DNA of 64,000 nucleotides from positions 310,001-374,000 of the forward strand of contig NZ_CP114036.1 of NCBI RefSeq assembly GCF_026898115.1, given 5' to 3'. The DNA comes from Streptomyces sp. S465. Its GTDB lineage: Bacteria > Actinomycetota > Actinomycetes > Streptomycetales > Streptomycetaceae. A program made the position numbers and the translations under genes. Positions within the stretch are counted from its first letter, which is position 1, and the number at the start of each line of letters is the position of its first letter. This document shows, one piece after another, positions 53,058 through 60,887 of this stretch. The notes below the pieces were generated by a model that made no database searches, was not told the origin of the DNA, and was given only the letters and a program-made list of their open reading frames with translations.

Positions 53058-53782
53058 CGCCGACCTCCCTGGCCGAGTGCGTCACCGGATGTGTGCGCCG
53101 AGCGGGAAGCCGCCTGCGGCGGCTGCCCCTTCCGCCGCGATCGCAGCCCTGCCCACCACGCACGCAGGCGGCCGAACAGACCGGTCGGCCGGGGCGGAGC
53201 CGGGAGCGGACCGGCGGCCGCGCGCGGCTCGGACGACGCCGCCGCGGACGGCTCGGGGGACACCGCCGTGAGCGGCTCGGGGGCGCCTGCCGCGCCTGCC
53301 GTGTGCGGCTCGGAGGGTGCCGCACACACCTTGACCAGTTCGTCGGTGAACTCCTTGGTCATCCTGGAGACCACCATCCCGGCACCGGACTCGATCAGCT
53401 TGGCGAGCTTGCCGTTGAGTTTGATCTCACCGTCGCAGAAGACCCGTGAGGTGCCGGGCGTCTCCCCCTCGACGACCCGGAAGGTGGCGCCGGCGTGGAA
53501 GCGGGTGGCGCCCTGCCCGTCCGCGCCGCGGGCCGAGAGACGGCCCTCACGTGCGGACTCGTCCAGGTCCAGGGAGACCCGGGCGGCGAACTTGACCCGG
53601 AGACCGCCGAACCTGATGGCCAGGGTTCCGTCGAAGGACCCGTCCTCGTGCGACGGTCCGAGTTCGGCGCCGCCGATGCAGGACACGACGGCCGAGGGAT
53701 CGGAGATGACCTCCCAGACACGTTCGGGCGGACTCGGTACCGCGATCTCTTCCGTGATCGATATCAAAGCTGTGAACCTCAC
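53054..53782 (-). CDS. CoxG/SRPBCC-family protein with C-terminal anchor region
   Basis: A 242-residue protein. Residues about 8-150 form a CoxG-type SRPBCC domain (AVPSPPERVWEVISDPSAVV, CIGGAELG and GEIKLNGKLAKLIESG). A Pro/Ala/Glu-rich linker follows, then a basic Trp-rich C-terminus LRAWWAGLRSRRKG. CoxG recruits CO-dehydrogenase-like molybdenum enzymes to the membrane, and relatives accompany aromatic-ring hydroxylases, but no molybdenum subunits are encoded nearby, so the partner is unknown. It is 15 bases after the ATPase gene. Confidence 0.82.
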   Translation of the reverse strand: MRFTALISITEEIAVPSPPERVWEVISDPSAVVSCIGGAELGPSHEDGSFDGTLAIRFGGLRVKFAARVSLDLDESAREGRLSARGADGQGATRFHAGATFRVVEGETPGTSRVFCDGEIKLNGKLAKLIESGAGMVVSRMTKEFTDELVKVCAAPSEPHTAGAAGAPEPLTAVSPEPSAAASSEPRAAAGPLPAPPRPTGLFGRLRAWWAGLRSRRKGQPPQAASRSAHTSGDALGQGGRR

Positions 53783-53797
53783 TCGGCGGTGGTGGTG

Positions 53798-54592
53798 TTA
53801 CGCGGCGGCCTGCTGCTCGGCGGCGAAGAGACCCCACAGGTCGTTGTAGAGCTCCGAGAACTCGCGCGACTCGACGAGCGAGCCGATGGTCCGTGGCCGC
53901 TCGAAGGGAACGGTGATGACACGGCGGACCGTGCCGGGCCCGCGCGACATCACGATGACCTCATCGGCCAGGTAGATCGCCTCGTTGAGGTCGTGCGTGA
54001 CGAAGACCAGCGTCCCGTTCTGCTCCTGCCAGATGTTGAGGAGTTCCTGCTGGAGATTGAGGCGGGTGATGGCGTCCAGCGGCCCGAACGGCTCGTCCAT
54101 CAGCACGATGGACGGGTTGTAGATCAGCGCCCGCGCGATCGCGCAGCGCTTCTGCATACCGCCGGACAGCTCCCGGGGGAAGTGGTTCTCGAAGCCGGTC
54201 AGGCCGACCAGCCCGACCCAGTGGGCGATGCGTTCCTCGCGTTCCTCCTTGGGGACCTTGCGGAACTTGAGCGCCAGGCCGATGTTGCCCCTGACGCTGA
54301 GCCAGGGCAGCAGATGGGACTGCTGCGTCACGTAGGCCGCTTCGGAGTTGACGGCGGTGACGCGCTCGCCGGCGAAGTGGACCTGTCCCTGGCTGGGGGT
54401 GAGCAGGCCGGCGGCCAGGTTGAGGATGGTGCTCTTTCCGCACCCACTGGGTCCGATCACGGCGACGACCTTGCCGCGATCGATGGTGAGCGACACGTCC
54501 TCGATCGCCGGTCGGTGGCTGCCGGGAAACTCCAGGGTGACGTGTTCGAAGCGGAGTGCCTCCGGATGGGAGTTGCGCTGACTGGTCGACAT
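53798..54592 (-). CDS. ABC transporter ATPase (SsuB/TauB type)
   Basis: A 264-residue ATPase with Walker A GPSGCGKST (47-55), Q-loop AYVTQQSHLLPW, signature LSGGMQKRCAIARAL, Walker B IVLMDEPFGPLDA and H-loop VFVTHDL. It belongs to the nitrate/sulfonate/taurine group and is the first gene of the minus-strand run, with GAGGAGAC upstream. Its permease and binding protein are encoded at the far end (40617-42605). A GntR-type palindrome lies about 190 bases upstream. Confidence 0.92.
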   Translation of the reverse strand: MSTSQRNSHPEALRFEHVTLEFPGSHRPAIEDVSLTIDRGKVVAVIGPSGCGKSTILNLAAGLLTPSQGQVHFAGERVTAVNSEAAYVTQQSHLLPWLSVRGNIGLALKFRKVPKEEREERIAHWVGLVGLTGFENHFPRELSGGMQKRCAIARALIYNPSIVLMDEPFGPLDAITRLNLQQELLNIWQEQNGTLVFVTHDLNEAIYLADEVIVMSRGPGTVRRVITVPFERPRTIGSLVESREFSELYNDLWGLFAAEQQAAA

Positions 54593-54784
54593 ATCTGTCT
54601 CCTCGGCCTCCTCCTCGCCAGGACGAAGGGGGGCCGTGCGCTCGCGCCTGGGGCGGCGTTGGTAGGTGGCGGTGCGGTGACCTGCTGGACGGCGTGACGG
54701 TTGTTTCGACTGATGCACACGCGGGAGCACCAGTGCTGGCCGAATTCTTCTGCTGATGCGATGCGGCGACACTGTCTGTCGCCA

Positions 54785-54801
54785 AGATTGTCTGACAAGC
54801 G
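54785..54801. promoter_or_regulatory. GntR-type operator in the ABC/MFS divergent promoter region
   Basis: AGATTGT-CTG-ACAAGCG shares the left half, the 3-base spacer and the ACAA core with the perfect palindrome at 39656. It sits 193 bases upstream of the ATPase gene and 441 bases upstream of the MFS gene, linking the GntR regulators to the whole cluster. Confidence 0.65.
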
Positions 54802-54868
54802 GTGATGGGAACGTAACACCGCCAACCCAGAGCCACAAGAAGTGTGCAGGAAAAACCTTGTCTTGCCC

Positions 54869-54897
54869 GTCGATGCAGGATCGACTCCAGCTAGGAT
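54869..54897 (+). promoter_or_regulatory. Possible promoter with inverted repeat ahead of the MFS gene
   Basis: TAGGAT at 54892-54897 is a good Streptomyces -10 hexamer. A 6-5-6 inverted repeat GTCGAT-GCAGG-ATCGAC (54869-54885) covers the -35 area and could be an operator. The 345 bases up to the MFS start hold no other convincing gene. Confidence 0.4.
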
Positions 54898-55241
54898 TGA
54901 TGGACAACATTGACGTGGATGGGGCGAACGCAGATCCCGGAGCGGGTGGCGCGAAGGCGGTGCTGCCGGACGCTTCGGGCGGTGCCGGAAAACCCGGCCC
55001 GCTGCTTGCTCCCAGGGCGCGGGGGCCGTTACGGTCTCCGTCGCGAAGTCCGGCTCGCCGCACCCGCCAGGCCCCGTTTCCCGGGCAACTGGACTGGGGC
55101 GTACGCGCGTTGACCGGCGCACCGCCCACCCCCGCGTCGTCCGCGACCGCGCCCGTATCCGCCTGTCGTCCCGAGGGAGACCGCCATGCACGCGTCCGCA
55201 ACAGCCACCCGAGGGAGCACCCGGCTCCGGCCGGTGCGCCC

Positions 55242-56516
55242 ATGACCGACCTCGACCGCGACCCGTGGCATCCGGCGCGGCCCACGGCTCCGACCGGCGG
55301 CACCGGGCGGCAGAGCGGCTTCGCCTCGCTCAGGGTCAGGAACTACCGCCTGTTCGCGCTGGGGCAGACCACGTCCGTGGTCGGCAACTGGATGCAGAAC
55401 ATCGCGGTCGGCTGGCTGACGCTGGAGCTCACGCACAGCGGGACGATGCTCGGCGTCGTGACCGGTGCCCGGTACCTGCCCATCCTGCTGCTGGGCGCCT
55501 GGGGCGGGCTCGTGGTGGACCGCCACGACCGCCGTCGGCTGCTCATGCTCACGCAGATGTGCTTCGCCGTCGAGGCCGCCCTGCTGACGGCACTGTCCTG
55601 GGCCGGCCTCATGACGTTACCGACGCTCGTCGTGATCATGCTGACGATCGGCTGTACCAACGTTTTCGACAGTCCCGCGCGACAGAGTCTGATCAGCGAA
55701 CTCGTCGGCCCGGAGCATCTGGCCAACGCCATCGCGATCAACAGCACGCTCGTCAACACGGCGAAGCTCATCGGGCCGGGCCTCGCCGGGGTCGTCATCG
55801 CCGCCCTGGGCGTGACACCGTGCTTCGCCCTGGACACCGTGTCGTTCCTGGCCGTCATCGCAAGCCTGGCCGCGCTGCGCACGGCGGAGATGCGCCCGGC
55901 CGAGCGCGAGATACCCGCGGGGGGACAGATCCGCGCCGGGATCGCCTACATCCGCCGTACGCCCGAGTTGCTCCACCCGATGGTCATGGTGTATGTGACG
56001 GGGATCCTCACCTGGGAATTCCCGGTGAGCCTGCCCCTGCTCACCACATCCGGGTTCCGGGTCGGCCCGGCCGGCTACGGCGCGGCGATGGCGTTCATGA
56101 GTGTCGGCGCCGTGCTCGGCGGGTTCGTCGCGATGCGCCGCGGCCGGGTCAGCACCCGGTCCCTTTCGGTGTCGGCGCTGATCTGGGGGGCGCTGATCTG
56201 CGCCGCGGCCCTGGCGCCGAGCCTGCCGGTGGCGCTGGTCCTCCTGGTGTTCGTCGGCTCCGGTTCGATCACCTTCAACGCGTCGGCCAAGACGTTGATG
56301 CAGTTGGAGGCCACGCCCCAGATGCGCGGGCGGGTGCTGTCGATCTGGTCGATCGGCTGGCTGGGGGGCACCGTCATCGGCGCACCGGCCGTCGGGGCGA
56401 TCGGCGCGTCATGGGGAGCCCGCAGCGCGTTGCTCGTCGGCGGGCTGGCCGCGGCGGGGATCGGCGTCACCATGCTGGCCCTGTCACCGGCCGGCCGCGC
56501 GCAGGGACACCGTTGA
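55242..56516 (+). CDS. MFS transporter (EntS/MFS_3 type)
   Basis: A 424-residue permease with 12 predicted helices, an MFS motif A variant VVDRHDRRRLLML near residue 85, and an N-terminal LRVRNYRLFALGQTTSVVGN typical of the MFS_3 exporter group. It is divergent from the ABC-transporter run and may export a pathway product or overflow intermediate. Codon 126 (55617-55619) is TTA, the rare codon that needs the bldA tRNA. The ATG at 55242 has a weak ribosome binding site. Confidence 0.88.
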   Translation: MTDLDRDPWHPARPTAPTGGTGRQSGFASLRVRNYRLFALGQTTSVVGNWMQNIAVGWLTLELTHSGTMLGVVTGARYLPILLLGAWGGLVVDRHDRRRLLMLTQMCFAVEAALLTALSWAGLMTLPTLVVIMLTIGCTNVFDSPARQSLISELVGPEHLANAIAINSTLVNTAKLIGPGLAGVVIAALGVTPCFALDTVSFLAVIASLAALRTAEMRPAEREIPAGGQIRAGIAYIRRTPELLHPMVMVYVTGILTWEFPVSLPLLTTSGFRVGPAGYGAAMAFMSVGAVLGGFVAMRRGRVSTRSLSVSALIWGALICAAALAPSLPVALVLLVFVGSGSITFNASAKTLMQLEATPQMRGRVLSIWSIGWLGGTVIGAPAVGAIGASWGARSALLVGGLAAAGIGVTMLALSPAGRAQGHR

Positions 56517-56625
56517 CCGACACGGCGGGCGACCTTTTGCGATGAAGTGCGGCACTTGCTCTGATGTTGTCCAGTGCCGCCGTCGGATGTGCCGGCCGGG
56601 CGGCCTGAACCGAAGGGCTGGGCGG

Positions 56626-57267
56626 ATGACGGAGCGGCGGAACATCACGCTGGCGGTGACGGGGGCGGGTGGCACCCGGATGGCGCGGTTCGTACTCGAG
56701 GCCCTGGTCAAGGAGGACAGGGTGGGGCAGATCGACCTGATGGTCTCCCCGGCGGGCCGCCGGCTGATCGCGCACGAGACCGGCCGGGACGCCTCCGGGC
56801 CCGCGCCCGAACTGGTGCTGGGCGCCCGGCCGGCCGCGGACAAGGTCGTGGACTGGGATCCGGAGGACCTGGCGGGCGGGCCGACGTCGGGCAGTTACCC
56901 GTCCTGGGGGATGCTGGTGGTGCCCTGCGCGCTCGGCGTGGTCGGCCGGATCGCCCACGGCACGGCGAACACCCTGATCGAGCGGGCCGCGGACGTGTCG
57001 CTGAAGGAGCGGCGCCCGCTGGTGCTGTGCGTGCGGGAGACGCCGTTCAACCTCATCCATCTGCGCAACCTCACCCAGGTGGCGGAGGCGGGCGGCACCG
57101 TGTACCCGATGATTCCCACCTACTACAACCTGCCGCAGACGGTGGACCAGTTCTACGAGGAGTTCACCGCACGGCTGCTGGCCTTCGTCGGCCTGCCCCA
57201 GACGGACTACTACGCCTACTCGGGCACCGAGTCACGCGCCCATCACGACCGGACGGTCCGTGCCTGA
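56626..57267 (+). CDS. Divergent UbiX-like flavoprotein
   Basis: A 213-residue member of the UbiX/flavin prenyltransferase family, judged from AADVSLKERRPLVLCVRETP, HLRNLTQVAEAGG and the C-terminal MIPTYYNLPQTVDQFYEEF. Key positions differ: the N-terminal GATGA/GASGA is GAGGT, and the PCSMKTL segment that holds the phosphate is PCALGVVG. It may therefore bind flavin without prenylating it, or use another substrate. It lies 109 bases after the MFS gene on the same strand, with no UbiD partner beside it; a normal UbiX-like protein is encoded 1.2 kb downstream. Confidence 0.75.
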   Translation: MTERRNITLAVTGAGGTRMARFVLEALVKEDRVGQIDLMVSPAGRRLIAHETGRDASGPAPELVLGARPAADKVVDWDPEDLAGGPTSGSYPSWGMLVVPCALGVVGRIAHGTANTLIERAADVSLKERRPLVLCVRETPFNLIHLRNLTQVAEAGGTVYPMIPTYYNLPQTVDQFYEEFTARLLAFVGLPQTDYYAYSGTESRAHHDRTVRA

Positions 57268-57334
57268 GGCGCGGCAGCCGCTCGCCGGCCCGGCGGCGCA
57301 TCCTCCCCCGGCTCGCCGCATATCGGGCGGGGGA

Positions 57335-58255
57335 TCACCGCCCCGCCGGCTGACCGCCGGTGCGGGCGCGGGAGCGGAAGGCGGACGGGGTCTCCCCGGT
57401 GCAGCGGCGGAAGAACTTGGTGAAGACGGTGGGCGTGCTGAAGCCGAGCCGGTCGGCGATCCGTACGGGGGCGAGGTCGGTGTGGACCAGGAGGCGCTTG
57501 GCCTCCAGGGCCACCCGGTCGTCGAGGTACTGCTTGGCGGTGCGTCCGGTGGCGGCCAGGCACGCGCGCGTGAGGGTGCGGGCGCTGTAGCCGAGGGCGA
57601 CGGCGTAGTCCTCGACCCGGCGCGCGGCGGTGAAGTCCCGCTCGACGGCCCGGTGGAAGCGGTGGAACGTCCCCGCGCCGACCTCACCGCGGCGGGCGGC
57701 GTCCCGGCCCCGGAGGTGTCCCAGGCGCAGGACCAGCGCGGCCAGCAGATGGCGTACGAGGGCGATGTGAGCGTCGACGGGCAGCGCGGCGCTGCGGCGA
57801 TAGGCGTCCTCCAACAGGCCGAGGGTGGTCTGGAGAGCGGCCGCGTCCTCCGGCCGCTCGGCGGTGAGCGGTCCCTCGGGGTACGGCGGACCGAAGCGGG
57901 CGGCGTCGACGGTGGCGGCGTCCAGGAAGCCGGGGGTGAACAGCACGACCGCGCCCTCGGCGAGGCCGAGGGCGCCGAGGAAGCGGTAGACCTGGTCCGG
58001 ACGGATCCACAGCCAGGCACCGGGCGCCACGGTGTGCTCCGCGCCGTCCAGCCACATGCGCAGCGACCCGGACCGCACGCTGATCAGATGGTGGAACTCG
58101 GCGCGCAGCGGCTGGTACAGGTCCACGCCGTGGCGCCCGGCGCGCTCGGCGAGCCTCGGGAAATCCCACACCTCCACGCCCGGCGGCCCTCCGGGCGACG
58201 GCCGGAACGGGACGTCGGTGATGCGGTCTCGGTGATCCTGTCCAATTCGGTCCAT
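57335..58255 (-). CDS. AraC-family regulator, probable regulator of vdcBCD
   Basis: A 306-residue regulator. An N-terminal cupin-like ligand domain (about 20-160) contains FHHLISVRSGSLRMWLDG and GAWLWIRPDQVYRFLG, as in activators that respond to aromatic acids. The C-terminal AraC domain (about 195-300) has two HTHs, with VEDYAVALGYSARTLTRACL in the first and IADRLGFSTPTVFTKFFRR in the second. It is divergent from the vdcB gene with 177 bases between them, the usual layout for an AraC activator of the neighbouring operon. Confidence 0.88.
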   Translation of the reverse strand: MDRIGQDHRDRITDVPFRPSPGGPPGVEVWDFPRLAERAGRHGVDLYQPLRAEFHHLISVRSGSLRMWLDGAEHTVAPGAWLWIRPDQVYRFLGALGLAEGAVVLFTPGFLDAATVDAARFGPPYPEGPLTAERPEDAAALQTTLGLLEDAYRRSAALPVDAHIALVRHLLAALVLRLGHLRGRDAARRGEVGAGTFHRFHRAVERDFTAARRVEDYAVALGYSARTLTRACLAATGRTAKQYLDDRVALEAKRLLVHTDLAPVRIADRLGFSTPTVFTKFFRRCTGETPSAFRSRARTGGQPAGR

Positions 58256-58432
58256 GGTGAGTCCACAGCGTACGCCGGTCCGCCCTGCCGTGACACCTAC
58301 CGTGGAATGCGAAGGAGCTGGTCAGGGGCTCGCCTCCGGAGCGGCGCGGTGAATGGCGCGTACCGCTTCGGTGACCGAAAAGCTCCGCAGCGTTCTCACC
58401 CATGAGCACACGGAGCAGAGGGGCCGTACACC

Positions 58433-59038
58433 ATGCGACTGATAGTGGGCATGACAGGAGCAACCGGCGCGGTCTTCGGTGTCCGCCTGCTGGCGGCACT
58501 GCGCGAGCTGCCCGAGGTGGAAACCCATCTCGTGCTCTCCCGGTGGGCGCGCACCACCCTCGAACTGGAGTGCGGCCTGTCCGTGGCCGAGGTCGGTGAG
58601 CTGGCCGATGTCACCCACAGCCCCGACGACCAGGGAGCGTCCATCTCCTCCGGGTCGTTCCGCACCGACGGGATGGTCATCGCGCCCTGCTCGATGAAGA
58701 CCCTCGCCGGCATCCGGGCCGGTTACGCGGACGGCCTGGTGGCCCGCGCCGCGGACGTGGTCCTCAAGGAGCGCCGGAAGCTGGTGCTGGTTCCCCGTGA
58801 GACACCGCTGAGCGAGATCCACCTGGAGAACATGCTGGCGCTCACGCGCATGGGGGCGCAGATGGTGCCGCCCATGCCGGCCTTCTACAACCACCCGGCC
58901 TCGGTGGACGACATCGTCGACCACATCACCGCCCGCGTCCTGGACCAGTTCGGCCTGCCCGCCCCCACGGCCCGGCGCTGGGCCGGTATGCGCGCCGCGC
59001 GCGAGCAGCGGCCGCCCCAGGAACTCACCGTGGCCTGA
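58433..59038 (+). CDS. vdcB: Flavin prenyltransferase-like subunit VdcB (UbiX family)
   Basis: A 201-residue UbiX-type protein with all family marks: GMTGATGAVFGVRLL at the N-terminus, APCSMKTLAGIRAGYAD near 85, and VPRETPLSEIHLENML followed by MPAFYNHPASVDD. It makes prenylated FMN for the UbiD-type decarboxylase encoded next. The order UbiX-UbiD-small Zn-ribbon protein equals the vdcBCD operon known from vanillate decarboxylation in Streptomyces. The ATG at 58433 lies 70 bases before the vdcC start region. Confidence 0.92.
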   Translation: MRLIVGMTGATGAVFGVRLLAALRELPEVETHLVLSRWARTTLELECGLSVAEVGELADVTHSPDDQGASISSGSFRTDGMVIAPCSMKTLAGIRAGYADGLVARAADVVLKERRKLVLVPRETPLSEIHLENMLALTRMGAQMVPPMPAFYNHPASVDDIVDHITARVLDQFGLPAPTARRWAGMRAAREQRPPQELTVA

Positions 59039-59108
59039 ACCGGGCTCCCTTCACCCCTGACACCCCGCTCACCCCGCTCACCCCGACGAAACCCCTATGG
59101 AGTTCTCC

Positions 59109-60530
59109 ATGGCCTACGACGACCTGCGCAGCTTCCTCCAGACCCTCGACAAGGAGGGCCAGCTGCTGCACATCACCGAGGAGGTGATGCCCGAGCCGGA
59201 CATCGCCGCCGCGGCCAACGCGGCCCCCCGGCTCGGGGACGCCGCCCCCGCCCTGTACTTCGACAACGTCCACGGCTTCACCAGCGCGCGCATCGCGATG
59301 AACGTGCACGGCTCGTGGGCCAACCACGCCCTGGCCCTGGGCATGGACAAGAACAGCCCCACCAAGGACCAGGTGGACGAGTTCATCCGGCGCTGGGCGA
59401 AGTTCCCCGTCCAGCCGGAGTGGCGGGATGACCCGCTGTGGTCGGAGAACACGGTCGAGGGCGATGACATCAACATCTTCGACATCCTCCCGCTGTTCCG
59501 CCTCAACGACGGGGACGGCGGCTCCTACATCGACAAGGCCGCGGTCGTCTCCAAGGACCCCGACGATCCGGAGAACTCCGGCAAGCAGAACGTCGGCGTC
59601 TACCGCATCGAGGTCAAGGGCCGGCGCAAGCTCGCCCTCCAGCCCGTCCCCATGCACGACATCGCCCAGCACCTGCGCAAGGCCGAGGAGAGGGGCGAGG
59701 ACCTGCCCGTCGCCATCACCCTCGGCAACGACCCGGTGATCTCCATCGTCGCCTCCACCCCCATGGAGTACGACCAGAACGAGTACGAACTGGCCGGCGC
59801 CCTGCGCGGCGCCCCCGCGCCCATCGCCACGGCACCGCTGACCGGCCTGCCCGTGCCGTGGGGCTCCGAGGTGGTCATCGAGGGCGTCATCGAGGGCCGC
59901 AAGCGCGAGATCGAGGGCCCCTTCGGCGAGTTCACCGGCCACTACTCCGGCGGCCGCAACATGACCGTGATCCGCGTCGACAAGATCTCCTACCGCACCG
60001 ACCCGATCTTCGAGCACCTGTACCTGGGCATGCCGTGGACGGAGATCGACTACCTGATGGCCGCGAACACCTGCGTCCCGCTGTACGAGCAGCTGAAGCG
60101 GGACTTCCCCGAGGTCCAGGCGGTCAACGCCATGTACACCCACGGCCTCGTCGTCATCGTCTCCACCAAGAAGCGCTACGGCGGCTTCGCCAAGGCCGTC
60201 GGCATGCGAGTGCTGACCACCCCGCACGGCCTCGGCTACGCCGCCACCGTGATCGTCGTCGACGAGGACGTGGACCCCTTCAACCTGCCGCAGGTGATGT
60301 GGGCGCTCTCCACCAAGATGAACCCCTCCGGCGACCTGGTCGTCGTCCCGAACCTGCCGGTGCTGGAACTCGCCCCCCAGGCGCAGAGTCCGGGCATCGT
60401 CGACAAGCTCATCATCGACGCCACCACCCCCGCCGAGCCCGACAAGCGCGGCAACTACGGCAACCAGGTCCGTGACCTGCCCGAGATGGGTGCCTGGCTC
60501 GCCAAGCTCCAGTCCCTCACCACCCGCTGA
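59109..60530 (+). CDS. vdcC: Hydroxyarylic acid decarboxylase VdcC (UbiD family)
   Basis: A 473-residue UbiD-type decarboxylase that uses prenylated FMN. Marks include MAYDDLRSFLQTLDKEGQLL at the start, GNDPVISIVASTPM near 225, and the catalytic EGPFGEFTGHYSGGRN near 275 with the conserved Glu. It removes CO2 from 4-hydroxybenzoate or vanillate to give phenol or guaiacol (operon-level knowledge). The ATG at 59109 is preferred to 59097 because GGAG is 6 bases upstream; the length agrees with VdcC of Streptomyces. Confidence 0.93.
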   Translation: MAYDDLRSFLQTLDKEGQLLHITEEVMPEPDIAAAANAAPRLGDAAPALYFDNVHGFTSARIAMNVHGSWANHALALGMDKNSPTKDQVDEFIRRWAKFPVQPEWRDDPLWSENTVEGDDINIFDILPLFRLNDGDGGSYIDKAAVVSKDPDDPENSGKQNVGVYRIEVKGRRKLALQPVPMHDIAQHLRKAEERGEDLPVAITLGNDPVISIVASTPMEYDQNEYELAGALRGAPAPIATAPLTGLPVPWGSEVVIEGVIEGRKREIEGPFGEFTGHYSGGRNMTVIRVDKISYRTDPIFEHLYLGMPWTEIDYLMAANTCVPLYEQLKRDFPEVQAVNAMYTHGLVVIVSTKKRYGGFAKAVGMRVLTTPHGLGYAATVIVVDEDVDPFNLPQVMWALSTKMNPSGDLVVVPNLPVLELAPQAQSPGIVDKLIIDATTPAEPDKRGNYGNQVRDLPEMGAWLAKLQSLTTR

Positions 60531-60573
60531 CCGCCCCGCACCTCCCCCATCACCCCACCGAAGGACATCCGAC

Positions 60574-60822
60574 ATGGCCGTGGAGAAGACCACCATCTGC
60601 CCGCGCTGCGCCTACGAGAGCATTGAGCAGCTGTACACCTCGCCGGTCCCCGGCGCCTGGGACGTGCTGCAATGCCGGCAGTGCCTGTACACCTGGCGCA
60701 CCAGCGAACCCGCCCGCCGCACCCAGCGCGACGCCTACCCCGAGAGCTTCCGGATGACCGCCGAGGACATCGCCAGCGCCCCCGAGGTCCCCACCATCCC
60801 CCCGCTGCGCAACCAGCCCTGA
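60574..60822 (+). CDS. vdcD: Small decarboxylase subunit VdcD
   Basis: An 82-residue protein with a zinc-ribbon-like pair of motifs, ICPRCAYESIE and LQCRQCLYTWRT, and a short Pro-rich tail. This is the third component of non-oxidative hydroxyarylic acid decarboxylases (VdcD/BsdD type), needed for full activity though its role is not settled. AAGGAC precedes the ATG 43 bases after the vdcC stop. A bidirectional terminator follows. Confidence 0.92.
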   Translation: MAVEKTTICPRCAYESIEQLYTSPVPGAWDVLQCRQCLYTWRTSEPARRTQRDAYPESFRMTAEDIASAPEVPTIPPLRNQP

Positions 60823-60836
60823 CCCCGCCCAACGCC

Positions 60837-60871
60837 GCCGGGGGCCCGGAGCCGACATCCGGGCCCCCGGC
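60837..60871. terminator. Bidirectional hairpin between vdcD and the amidase gene
   Basis: A perfect 14-base-pair stem, GCCGGGGGCCCGGA with loop GCCGACA, begins 14 bases after the vdcD stop and ends 16 bases before the amidase stop. Confidence 0.88.
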
Positions 60872-60887
60872 GTTCCGCGAGCACTCC

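Noticed and set aside
59025..60596. A 523-residue frame opposite vdcC rich in Val-Asp-Gly
   Set aside because: Antisense of a well-conserved UbiD gene; Val/Asp/Gly-rich composition is typical of reading high-GC coding DNA backwards.
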